A DNA stretch of 64,000 nucleotides from Chroococcus sp. FPU101 (GTDB lineage: Bacteria > Cyanobacteriota > Cyanobacteriia > Cyanobacteriales > Microcystaceae): NCBI RefSeq assembly GCF_017312365.1, contig NZ_BLJI01000010.1, forward strand, positions 62,001 to 126,000, read 5' to 3'. The position numbers and the translations under genes are program-made. Numbering within the stretch: position 1 is the stretch's first letter; the number at the start of each line of letters is the position of its first letter. The notes below the pieces were generated by a model that worked only from the letters and a program-made list of their open reading frames with translations, made no database searches and was not told the DNA's origin. Of this stretch, positions 54,834 through 63,153 are shown piece by piece.

Positions 54834-56462
54834 ATGAGTCGTCAAACATTCGCGTGGGGTCGTTCAAGTTACAAATTGCGTCAACAAGACGGTTGGTTAG
54901 AAGTTTTTTGTTTAATAGGCTTATTGATCGCTGCCTTAATTCTTTTTACGATTAATTTAGGAAATCTATCTTTAAGAGATTGGGATGAGGGAACAGTCGC
55001 TCAAGTGGCTAAGGAGATTTGGCAAGCTCCCCACGATTCTTTAAAGTGGTTATTTCCGACGTTTTGGGGCGAACCTTATTTTAATAAACCCCCTCTGATT
55101 CACGATTTAATTGCATTGACCTATCATATTGGTGGTGTTAATGAATGGACGGCTCGTTTTAGTGGCGCATTTTTGACGGCTTGTTCGGTTCCGCTATTGT
55201 ACCTTTTGGGAAGAGAAGTTTTTCCATCGCGCTTTCCCTCCTTTTGTGCCGCTTTGATTTATCTAACTTTACTTCCAGTAGTGCGTCATGGGCGTTTAGC
55301 GATGTTGGATGGGGCGGTACTTTGTTTTGAAATCTTGATGATTGGTTGTGCCTTACGATCGCGTCGTGATTTACGTTGGTCAATTGGCATTGGTTTAGGG
55401 TTTAGTTTACTGTGTCTAACGAAGGGGATGATGGGCGGTCTAATTGGTTTTCTAGTGCTGGTTTTTTTAGCCTGGGATACCCCTCGACTCTTGACTTCTG
55501 CTTATTTTTGGTTTGGTTGGTTATTGGGCAGTGTACCCGCTTTAGCTTGGTATTTAGCCCAATGGACGCATTATGAGAAAGAATTTATTGATGCTCTTTT
55601 TGATCAACAGATTAACCGTGTGGGAGAGACGTTAGATCATCATCGCCATCCTGTTTGGTATTATCTTTTAGAAATTGTTAAATACTCGTTTCCTTGGCTT
55701 TTGTTTGCGGTTGCAGGACTACAGTTAGCTTGGCAGGATCGTCATTACAGTTGGGCGAAGTTGGTTTTAGTGTGGAGCGGTCTTTATTTTGGGGTGGTTT
55801 CGTTGATGGCAACTAAACTACCTTGGTACATTCTCCCCATTTATCCCGCTTTAGCCTTAGCTGGTGGAGCAATTTTGAGCGATTTACGAGATTGGCCCAA
55901 AGAACGTTCTTATCCTCGTTTCTGGCGGGTGCTTTTTACAATTGTTGCGATCGCAGCGAGTGTGATTTTTTTATGTTTGCTGTTTAATCAAACGTTTGGT
56001 TTAATTCCATCACCTCATTTTTCTTTAACGTTATTAGCGGCTTCTTTGGCGATGACGTTGGGTGTCAGTGCTAGATTGATGAAACAGAAGTCTATACAGT
56101 TTATTGTGGTTCTGTTTTGGGGGCTGTATGTGTCTTTGCTGTTATTTGTCAATTCTCCCTATTGGGTTTGGGAGTTAGGGGAAGCTTATCCTGTTAAACC
56201 TGTCGCAACGATGATTAAAAAGCAGTCTCTTCCGACAGACCAAACTATCTATACCTTATTTGATTATGAACGTCCTTCTTTAAATTTTTATAGCGATCGT
56301 CGGATTATTCCTCGTTCTGCTGAAGAATTACAAGAATATTGGCGTAACAACTCTAAACCTTATTTATTGGTTCCTCAGACTGTTCTTTCGGATTGGTCAT
56401 TAGAAAAGGTTCAGGTTATAGGTAAAGCCGAGCCAGATTGGGTTTTGATTACTAAAGCATAA
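54834..56462 (+). CDS. GT39-family membrane glycosyltransferase (ArnT-like)
   Basis: The chosen start is MSRQTFAWG at 54834, giving 542 residues; an in-frame upstream start adds 27 non-conserved residues. Multiple membrane helices and the luminal D-E motif LRDWDEGTVAQVAKE, plus KPPLIHDL and LAMLDGA, place it with dolichyl/undecaprenyl-phosphate-sugar transferases. It probably moves a sugar from a lipid carrier to a lipid or protein. The substrate is unknown. Confidence 0.85.
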   Translation: MSRQTFAWGRSSYKLRQQDGWLEVFCLIGLLIAALILFTINLGNLSLRDWDEGTVAQVAKEIWQAPHDSLKWLFPTFWGEPYFNKPPLIHDLIALTYHIGGVNEWTARFSGAFLTACSVPLLYLLGREVFPSRFPSFCAALIYLTLLPVVRHGRLAMLDGAVLCFEILMIGCALRSRRDLRWSIGIGLGFSLLCLTKGMMGGLIGFLVLVFLAWDTPRLLTSAYFWFGWLLGSVPALAWYLAQWTHYEKEFIDALFDQQINRVGETLDHHRHPVWYYLLEIVKYSFPWLLFAVAGLQLAWQDRHYSWAKLVLVWSGLYFGVVSLMATKLPWYILPIYPALALAGGAILSDLRDWPKERSYPRFWRVLFTIVAIAASVIFLCLLFNQTFGLIPSPHFSLTLLAASLAMTLGVSARLMKQKSIQFIVVLFWGLYVSLLLFVNSPYWVWELGEAYPVKPVATMIKKQSLPTDQTIYTLFDYERPSLNFYSDRRIIPRSAEELQEYWRNNSKPYLLVPQTVLSDWSLEKVQVIGKAEPDWVLITKA

Positions 56463-56599
56463 ACTCTCTTATCTAGCTTAATTGAGGTTATCTTTGCTCA
56501 TTAGGAAAAGAGTAAGATAACCCACAAAAGTCCAATAGATCTTATTATTCGGGCTATTAAAGAAATTGTTTTGCTTTTAAATTTAGATCTTTTGTCTAG

Positions 56600-57001
56600 T
56601 TACTCTTCTTCATCAGATGCACCGACTTGCTTGAGATGAATATGCTTTCTTCCAAGAGTAATTTCAAATTCATCGCCCGAAGCTAAACCCATTTTTTTAG
56701 TATAAGCCGAGCCAATTAAGAGATTACCATTGGATTGAACACTAATCTTATAGCTTGCCGAGCGTCCTCCTCTGCCATTGCCATTGATACTACTATCTAA
56801 TTCAATGCCTTCTGCATCAATTAAAGCATTGAGAAACTTCATCATATTAACTCGCTCAACACCGTTTTTAGTCACGGTATAGTAACCACAGGCTTTCGCT
56901 TTTTTTTCTTTGCTCAAGTTGCCCAGGTCTCTTACTTTTTCCAATAGGTCGAGTCCAGTTAAAGGTTCAGGTTGTGTAATTTTAGCCATTAACGTTTTCA
57001 T
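56600..57001 (-). CDS. cyAbrB-type transcriptional regulator
   Basis: This 133-residue protein is the cyanobacterial AbrB type: an N-terminal EPLTGLDLLEKVRDL and ACGYYTVTKNGVERV region, and a C-terminal AbrB-like domain (NLLIGSAYTKKMGLASGDEFEITLGRKHIHL). The sequence is nearer to cyAbrB2 than cyAbrB1 by recall. Met5 is a possible native start. cyAbrB2 controls nitrogen and carbon metabolism, and nirBD, glgA and the flavodiiron gene in this window are plausible targets, though no link is shown. Confidence 0.9.
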   Translation of the reverse strand: MKTLMAKITQPEPLTGLDLLEKVRDLGNLSKEKKAKACGYYTVTKNGVERVNMMKFLNALIDAEGIELDSSINGNGRGGRSASYKISVQSNGNLLIGSAYTKKMGLASGDEFEITLGRKHIHLKQVGASDEEE

Positions 57002-57267
57002 ATAGTAATGATCGATTAGATAAACTCAGTAGGTCGTTAGTGAATAAATCTCTACGACAAAAAATGATATAGTTTTGTTAGGCCTATATCTTGAGATGAC
57101 TAACAACAAGCCAAATAAATTTACTTGTAGTCTCAATTAATATTAATACATTATTTTCCATCAATAAAGCAAAAAATTTTTGATAATTTACAAATGTTTG
57201 GCTTTTCGTCTTCTTAAGGGTTAGTCAATGAGATGAGATCTGTATCCTTTAATAGTAAATGTAATAA

Positions 57268-57711
57268 ATGAAGCTAACAACTCGCGGTCACTATAGCGTA
57301 AAAGCGTTGTTGGATCTGACACTACAACCTAATTATCAACCCACCTCAGTTAAAGCGATCGCATCTCGACAAGAGATCCCCGCACCCTATTTAGAAAAGC
57401 TTTTAATTGAACTTCGTAAAGCTGGGTTAGTCAAGTCAGTTCGTGGGTCACAAGGTGGCTACCAATTAGCGCGTAAACCGAGTCAAATATCGCTTGGACA
57501 AATTCTTGATGCTGTCGGAGAAACGGTTAGTCCTTTACCCCGTTATTATCCTGATATTGGACAAGCAGAAGATTGGGTTACATTTAGTCTTTGGAAACGA
57601 CTTCATCAGAAACTAAAAGAGGCACTTTATAATATTACTTTAGCGGATCTTTATTACGATGCTCGTAGCTGGGAAGCTGCTACTGGTGGGGAATCCAGCT
57701 TTATAGTTTAA
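57268..57711 (+). CDS. Rrf2-family transcriptional regulator without cysteine ligands
   Basis: This 147-residue protein has the Rrf2 winged helix (MKLTTRGHYSVKALLDL, IPAPYLEKLLIELRKAGLVKSVRGSQGGYQLAR). It contains no Cys at all, so it cannot bind the Fe-S cluster used by IscR-type members. The effector is unknown. It is the first gene of a run with the GFA-like and cobD genes: 14 and 9 bases separate them. Confidence 0.9.
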   Translation: MKLTTRGHYSVKALLDLTLQPNYQPTSVKAIASRQEIPAPYLEKLLIELRKAGLVKSVRGSQGGYQLARKPSQISLGQILDAVGETVSPLPRYYPDIGQAEDWVTFSLWKRLHQKLKEALYNITLADLYYDARSWEAATGGESSFIV

Positions 57712-57725
57712 AGGAAAAAAAAGAT

Positions 57726-58115
57726 ATGACTTTTTCTGAAAAATATGTGACTTATGAGGGAGGATGTCATTGTGGAGCGATTCGGTTTTGTGTGATGGTA
57801 AAAGAGCATCTAGCTGTAGATTGTAACTGCACAATTTGTCGGAAAAAAGGTTTTATTCATCTCATTGTACCCCCTGAGCAATTTACCCTATTAAAAGGGG
57901 CAGATTCTTTATCTACTTATACCTTCAATACTCAAGTAGCCAAACATCATTTCTGTCGTATTTGTGGGATACATCCTTTTTATCAACCGCGCTCTCATCC
58001 TAATTTTATTGATGTCAATGTACGTTGTTTAGATGATGATGTTTTATCTAATTTTGAAATTAGGGCGTTTGACGGTGCAAACTGGGAAGAAAATATACAT
58101 AAGCTTCAAAAATAG
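57726..58115 (+). CDS. GFA (CENP-V)-fold zinc protein
   Basis: This 129-residue protein has the Cys pattern of GFA proteins: GGCHCGAIRF, CNCTICRKKG, and HHFCRICGIHPFY. The family was named for glutathione-dependent formaldehyde activation; most members are unproven and bind Zn. It is in an operon with the Rrf2 regulator and cobD, so a role in metal or cobalamin metabolism is only a guess. Confidence 0.85.
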   Translation: MTFSEKYVTYEGGCHCGAIRFCVMVKEHLAVDCNCTICRKKGFIHLIVPPEQFTLLKGADSLSTYTFNTQVAKHHFCRICGIHPFYQPRSHPNFIDVNVRCLDDDVLSNFEIRAFDGANWEENIHKLQK

Positions 58116-58124
58116 TTTTGCTAC

Positions 58125-59132
58125 ATGACAGGGATACTCGAAGCTTTATTACACCACGATGGAAAATTTTACCAAACAGTAATCATTTTAGTTTTGGCTG
58201 CTCTTTTAGATTATCTCATCGGTGATCCTCGTGATTGGTTACATCCTGTACAAGTGATTGGCTGGGTAATTTCTGGCTTAACTCAAAGCCTCATTAAGAC
58301 TACTGAAAAAAAATATTTACGCCGTATAGCGGGTATTACGATCACAGTAATTATATTGATTAGTAATTGTGTACTTGGTTGGTTAATTCCTTGGCTATTG
58401 ATCAAAGTCCATCCTTTACTCGGAATGACTAGCCAAATTATTCTCCTAGCGAGTTGTTTTGCAGCACGTAGTCTTAGAAATGCCACAGTTGATGTTTTAA
58501 CACCTTTAGACAAAGGACAAATTAAATTAGCCAGAGAAAAACTTAGTCAGTATGTAGGTAGAGATACTGAAGAATTATCTGAAACAGAAATCAAAAGAGC
58601 GATTTTTGAAACGGTTACAGAAAATGCAGTTGATGGAGTAACGGCACCGTTATTCTATGCGATCGTTGGTGCTTTGATTCCGAGTTGTGGTAGTGTTCCT
58701 CTAGCTTTAGCTTATAAGGCACTTAGTACGCTTGATTCAATGATTGGCTATCAAAAAGAACCTTTTACGGATATCGGGTGGTTTAGTGCTGTCTCAGAAG
58801 ACTATGTGACTTGGTTACCCTGTCGTCTGACAGTTTTAACTTTAGCAATACTTTCAGGAAGACCAAAACAGGTATTAAAAATTTGTTGGCGAGATGCCCC
58901 TAAAGATCCTAGTCCTAATTCAGGTTGGAGTGAATGTATTTATGCGGCGATTTTGGGAGTACAAGTTGGTGGAATAAATACATACAAAAATACTATTAAA
59001 GAAAAACCCTTGCTTGGTGATCCCATTCAACCGATTACATCTGAGATTATAAATCAAGCATTAAGATTAACCCGTATTTGTTTTCTGTTGTGGTTAGCGG
59101 TGGGTGTAATGCTAATTCTGCTAGTTTCTTAA
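58125..59132 (+). CDS. cobD: Adenosylcobinamide-phosphate synthase
   Basis: This 335-residue membrane protein has five or so helices and the conserved CbiB/CobD blocks LLDYLIGDPRDWLHPVQVIGW, SLRNATVDV, VGRDTEELSETEIKRAIFETVTENAVDG, ALAYKALSTLDSMIGY and DAPKDPSPNSGWSE. It attaches aminopropanol to adenosylcobyric acid in cobalamin synthesis. It is co-transcribed with the Rrf2 and GFA genes; I see no cobalamin riboswitch upstream. No other cobalamin genes are in the window. Confidence 0.93.
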   Translation: MTGILEALLHHDGKFYQTVIILVLAALLDYLIGDPRDWLHPVQVIGWVISGLTQSLIKTTEKKYLRRIAGITITVIILISNCVLGWLIPWLLIKVHPLLGMTSQIILLASCFAARSLRNATVDVLTPLDKGQIKLAREKLSQYVGRDTEELSETEIKRAIFETVTENAVDGVTAPLFYAIVGALIPSCGSVPLALAYKALSTLDSMIGYQKEPFTDIGWFSAVSEDYVTWLPCRLTVLTLAILSGRPKQVLKICWRDAPKDPSPNSGWSECIYAAILGVQVGGINTYKNTIKEKPLLGDPIQPITSEIINQALRLTRICFLLWLAVGVMLILLVS

Positions 59133-59290
59133 ATTTACCGTGAACTATCTGATTACTTATTTAATAACATTGTTTTCACTCCCGAAAGAGAGGTTAGACA
59201 GACTAGAGGATGTTGTATCTTCTGCCTATTTCAGAGAAAATAGAGCAAAATTAAGTTTTGTAACACGACTATAAAAAGCGAGGACTAAAA

Positions 59291-60766
59291 ATGTATATCG
59301 TTCACATCGCCTCAGAATGTGCGCCAGTGATTAAAGCAGGAGGTTTAGGGGATGTTGTCTATGGTTTGAGTCGAGAACTCGAAATTAGGGGAAATTGCGT
59401 CGAACTGATTTTACCGATGTATGATTGTATGCGCTATGACCATATCTGGGGCTTGCATGATGCTTATCGTGATCTGATGGTACCTTGGTATGATGCGACG
59501 ATCAATTGTTCGGTTTACTGCGGTTGGGTACACGGTAGACTTTGTTTCTTTATTAAACCGAATTCTTGGGATCAGTTTTTTGATCGTGGGTGTTATTACG
59601 GATGTTCTGATGATGATCTACGATTTGCGTTTTTTTGTAAAGCAGCCTTAGAATTTTTGCTAAAAAGTAATAAGCGTCCAGATGTTATTCATTGTCATGA
59701 CTGGCAAACGGGTTTAGTTCCAGTCTTGCTGTTTGAAATTTATCAACATCATGGAATGTTGAATCAGCGAGTAGTCTACACCATCCACAATTTTAAACAT
59801 CAAGGCGTTACAGGAAATGAAACCTTAATTGCTACTGGACTTAAGCAATTTTCCTATTATTATAATTATGCTCGTCTGCGAGATAATTTTAATCCCTTTG
59901 CTATCAATATGATGAAGGGGGGGATCGTTTATTCTAACTATATCACGACCGTATCGCCTCATCATGCTTGGGAAGCGCGTCACATGGATGTAAGTTACGG
60001 ATTAGGTCATACTTTGCATTTACATCAATCTAAGTTTGGTGGTATTCTCAATGGAATTGATTACGGTGTGTGGAATCCTGAAGATGATCGCTATGTTCCC
60101 TATCCTTTTGGAACGGATTCTTTTGCCGAGAAAGCCAAAAATAAAAAAGCTTTGCGAGAAAGACTTTTATTAAAGGATAATGATAAACCGATCGTTTGTT
60201 TTATTGGGCGTTTAGACGAGCAAAAAGGCGTTGATTTAGTCCATCATGCTATTTATTATTCTCTAAGTAGGGATACACAGTTTGTTCTTTTAGGTGCAGC
60301 TACAGAAAAAAGGATTGATGATCATTTCCGACATGAGAAGAATTTCCTAAATGATAATCCTGACTGTCATTTAGAATTAGGGTTTAATGAAGAACTTGCT
60401 CATTTAATCTATGCAGGTGCGGATATTATTGTTGTACCGAGTAATTTTGAACCCTGTGGACTAACACAAATGATCGGTTTAAGATATGGTACTATACCTG
60501 TTGTCCGAGGGGTTGGTGGATTAGTTAATACGGTGTTTGACTGGGATTATGAGCAGAATTTACCACCCGAAAAACGCAACGGTTTTGTTTTCTATCAAAT
60601 GGATTATGGTGCGTTAGAATCTGCGTTAGGTCGTGCTATTGATTTGTATACACAAAATCCCCAAGTCTTTAAACAGTTAGCAATACAAGGAATGGAATAT
60701 GATTATTCTTGGAATCATCCTGGTGAGCAATACGTCGAGTTATATGATTTAGTTCGACACAAATAA
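59291..60766 (+). CDS. glgA: Glycogen synthase (GT5)
   Basis: This 491-residue protein has the ADP-glucose-binding KAGGLGDVVYGL motif, HCHDWQTGL, FIGRLDEQKGVDL and EPCGLTQMIGLRYGTIPVVRGVGGL motifs of starch/glycogen synthases. It extends alpha-1,4-glucan from ADP-glucose. Length matches the second of the two GlgA types found in unicellular cyanobacteria. It converges with the flavodiiron gene, with repeats in between. Confidence 0.93.
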   Translation: MYIVHIASECAPVIKAGGLGDVVYGLSRELEIRGNCVELILPMYDCMRYDHIWGLHDAYRDLMVPWYDATINCSVYCGWVHGRLCFFIKPNSWDQFFDRGCYYGCSDDDLRFAFFCKAALEFLLKSNKRPDVIHCHDWQTGLVPVLLFEIYQHHGMLNQRVVYTIHNFKHQGVTGNETLIATGLKQFSYYYNYARLRDNFNPFAINMMKGGIVYSNYITTVSPHHAWEARHMDVSYGLGHTLHLHQSKFGGILNGIDYGVWNPEDDRYVPYPFGTDSFAEKAKNKKALRERLLLKDNDKPIVCFIGRLDEQKGVDLVHHAIYYSLSRDTQFVLLGAATEKRIDDHFRHEKNFLNDNPDCHLELGFNEELAHLIYAGADIIVVPSNFEPCGLTQMIGLRYGTIPVVRGVGGLVNTVFDWDYEQNLPPEKRNGFVFYQMDYGALESALGRAIDLYTQNPQVFKQLAIQGMEYDYSWNHPGEQYVELYDLVRHK

Positions 60767-60772
60767 AAAGAA

Positions 60773-60834
60773 TTTGGCGACCAAACCCATACCATAATAT
60801 ATGTTCCATCCGTAGGGGCTTGGTCTCCAAGCCC
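60773..60834. repeat. Family B palindromes between glgA and flv3
   Basis: TTTGG-CGA-CCAAA at 60773-60785 is a short hairpin, and GTAGGGGCTTGG at 60812-60823 faces CCAAGCCC at 60827-60833. Both share the design of the units at 28428-28529 and 37590-37616. The convergent glgA and flv3 genes may both end here. Confidence 0.7.
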
Positions 60835-60850
60835 AGAAAACGAATTAATC

Positions 60851-62566
60851 TTAATAATAATTCCCGACTTTGCGATGATGGACGGCTGTTAAACCTTCTG
60901 GGTTAGAAACGCGACCATTTGTAACTTTGCCATAGACTAGCCAATGATCACTACATTCCATACGGCTAACAACTTCACATTCTAAATATGCAAGGGCATC
61001 ACTTAGAATAGGTGAACCATTAACCGCAGCTTGTGTTTTAACACCAGCAAAACGATCTTCACCTGGAGAGAACCGTTTAAGGAAGTGTTTCATTAAAGGT
61101 TGATAGTTTCCCTCTTCTAAAATATTTAATACAAATGTATCATGCACTTGTAAAAGAGACTCGATTGCGCGATCTTTAGCTACAGCAACGGTAAACCCTG
61201 GGGGATCAAAGCTTGCTTGTGTTACCCAAGAGGCGATCATTGCCCCTGATAATTCTCCTTTTTTAGCAGTTATGAGATACAAACCACCGCTAATACGCCC
61301 CATTGCTTTATCTAAGTCGGTGTCTTGTAATTTCCGTTGCTTGACTTTTTTGTCTTGGGTTAGGGTTTGCCCTAAGTCGGTTCCAGACTCTTCACAAAGT
61401 TGATAAACTGCTTCAGTGGGAGCTTCTGATAAACGGATCGGCTTAAAAGCTTGAACTAAGCCATTATCGATAAACTTACGCTGTAGTGGAAAAATGGGTT
61501 CATCATCACCCCCAAATGATTCAAACATCCCGATATACTGTTTATCGTGGATTGCGGCAAGGATTGTATTTAGATTTGTGGTAATTTCTTTTTGAGTAGG
61601 AGGCATTCCCAGAATAATTCCTTCACTTCTACCAACTAATTCTCGCACTTCTTGAGGATCTGCTGATTTAAGATCCATCATTTCCACAGCGACACCTGTT
61701 TTAGTCAATCCTTTGGTGATAGCTTGGGAAAGACGATCGCTATATCCATAATCTGACACATAAAACACCGCAACGGTTTTTTCACCTTTACTCTGTTCTT
61801 GACTCCAATGACGATAGCGTCTGAGGAGTTCATGTAGATTATATTTGAGTAAGGGGCCATGACCATTAGCAATCATGTTAATTACGCCTAGTGCTTCCAT
61901 ACGTTTCATTGCTGATAAGACAGAACGCGCATTAGGAGCCATTAAGCACTCATAATAAAAGTAATAATCTTCTTCGATGGCTTTTAAATCTTCATCAAAT
62001 AAGTGATCGGAACAGTAGTGCATTCCAAAGGCATCACAAGTAAATAGAATACCGCTACCGTGATCATAGGAAAAGATTGTATCAGGCCAATGTAGGTTAG
62101 GAGCATTCACAAATTCTAAAACATGACCGTTACCGAGGTCGAGGCGATCGCCATTTTTGACGATTTCGCGTTTAAAAGGTTGATGGACAAAACCTTCTAA
62201 GAACTGTATCGCAACTTTTGCTGCGACTACGGTAATTTGAGGAGCCAATTGTAAGATATCTTGGACTAAACCACTATGATCGGGTTCCGTGTGGCTAATA
62301 ATCAGGTAATCTATCTGTGTTGGGTCGATTAGTCCAGTAAGCGTATCTATATATAGTTGACGGAATTTAGCATGAGAGGTATCAACGAGAGCAATTTTTT
62401 CACCTCGAATCAGGTAAGAATTATAAGTTGTCCCATTTTGTAAACCGAATTCAATATCAAAGCGATCACGATCCCAGTCTAAGGAACGAATCGCTGTAAT
62501 ATCATCTGATAGATTAGCGGTTTGTATGGTTAGGCGTTTTTCAGTTTTGATAGGTGTTGCGACCAT
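60851..62566 (-). CDS. flv3: Flavodiiron protein, Flv3 type
   Basis: This 571-residue protein has an MBL-like diiron domain (about 1-265), a flavodoxin domain (about 265-410) and a C-terminal flavin-reductase domain (about 425-571), the layout of cyanobacterial class C flavodiirons. The iron ligands are kept: H92-x-E94-x-D96-H97, H159 (NLHWPD), D178 and a later NGHGP His. Flv3 and Flv4 keep these; Flv1/Flv2 do not. Overall sequence resembles Flv3 more than Flv4. With Flv1 it reduces O2 to water after photosystem I. flv1 is not adjacent. Confidence 0.8.
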   Translation of the reverse strand: MVATPIKTEKRLTIQTANLSDDITAIRSLDWDRDRFDIEFGLQNGTTYNSYLIRGEKIALVDTSHAKFRQLYIDTLTGLIDPTQIDYLIISHTEPDHSGLVQDILQLAPQITVVAAKVAIQFLEGFVHQPFKREIVKNGDRLDLGNGHVLEFVNAPNLHWPDTIFSYDHGSGILFTCDAFGMHYCSDHLFDEDLKAIEEDYYFYYECLMAPNARSVLSAMKRMEALGVINMIANGHGPLLKYNLHELLRRYRHWSQEQSKGEKTVAVFYVSDYGYSDRLSQAITKGLTKTGVAVEMMDLKSADPQEVRELVGRSEGIILGMPPTQKEITTNLNTILAAIHDKQYIGMFESFGGDDEPIFPLQRKFIDNGLVQAFKPIRLSEAPTEAVYQLCEESGTDLGQTLTQDKKVKQRKLQDTDLDKAMGRISGGLYLITAKKGELSGAMIASWVTQASFDPPGFTVAVAKDRAIESLLQVHDTFVLNILEEGNYQPLMKHFLKRFSPGEDRFAGVKTQAAVNGSPILSDALAYLECEVVSRMECSDHWLVYGKVTNGRVSNPEGLTAVHHRKVGNYY

Positions 62567-62668
62567 TTACCCCTCTTTGATTACAATTCTTTACTTTTAT
62601 TGTGACACGCGGAAGGTCTATGCTGCTAAAAGAGAATCTTATAGTTAGTCTAAGGTTTGCTTAATGAT

Positions 62669-62880
62669 CTAATCAAGAGTCACTCCTGATTGCTTTTCGA
62701 TTGCTTTGGAGTGCTAATAGGAATCACTTTACCTTTATTGGTAGGAACAATTGTAGTTCGTTTTGTTTCAGAGTTATAAAGTTTTAGGTGAGAACCACTT
62801 TGAGAAATTTCAATAAATTCATTTTCTTTAAGTTGTTTGATGACTTTTCTAGCAGTCAAACGAGGAGATTTAGAAGACAT
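62669..62880 (-). pseudogene. hicA: HicA-type toxin with a frameshifted C-terminus
   Basis: From the ATG at 62878-62880 the dsRBD-like HicA fold is visible: TARKVIKQLKENEFIEISQSGSHLKLY with the catalytic His, then TTIVPTNKGKVIPI. It then reads off-frame to TGA at 62680. Adding one base near 62707-62709 restores T-L-K-A-I-E-K-Q-S-G-V-T-L-D and a stop at 62669-62671, giving 70 residues of the usual length. HicA is an mRNA interferase. If the frameshift is real the toxin may be inactive. It follows hicB by 5 bases. Confidence 0.7.
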
Positions 62881-62885
62881 ATTTT

Positions 62886-63095
62886 TTAAATGCTCAGACT
62901 TACCATTTCTAGAGAATGATTCATTTTGACTAAATCATTAGGAATTGGCTCTAATAAAAGATGAATTGCTTCTTTAAGATTATCAATTGCTTCTTTTTTA
63001 GTTTCTCCACAGGATGATATAAAATTTAATTCAGGACAAGTTGCGGACAAGGACTGAGCTTTATTGTCGTATTCTAAAATTACTTTAATTTGCAT
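62886..63095 (-). CDS. hicB: HicB-type antitoxin
   Basis: This 69-residue protein has the HicB partial RNase-H-like fold (MQIKVILEYDNKAQSLSATCPELNFISSCGETKKEAIDNLKEAIHLLLE), including the AT-CPEL and SxGxTxxEA motifs. It lacks a DNA-binding domain, as in short HicB. Here antitoxin precedes toxin, the reverse of the E. coli order but common elsewhere. Confidence 0.85.
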   Translation of the reverse strand: MQIKVILEYDNKAQSLSATCPELNFISSCGETKKEAIDNLKEAIHLLLEPIPNDLVKMNHSLEMVSLSI

Positions 63096-63153
63096 AATTA
63101 ATTTTGTAATTTATTTAACACTAGATTAACTAAATTTTATTGTAACTCTATTT

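Noticed and set aside
58116-59290. Cobalamin riboswitch for cobD
   Set aside because: No B12-box-like sequence was seen upstream; cobD is tightly packed behind the GFA gene.
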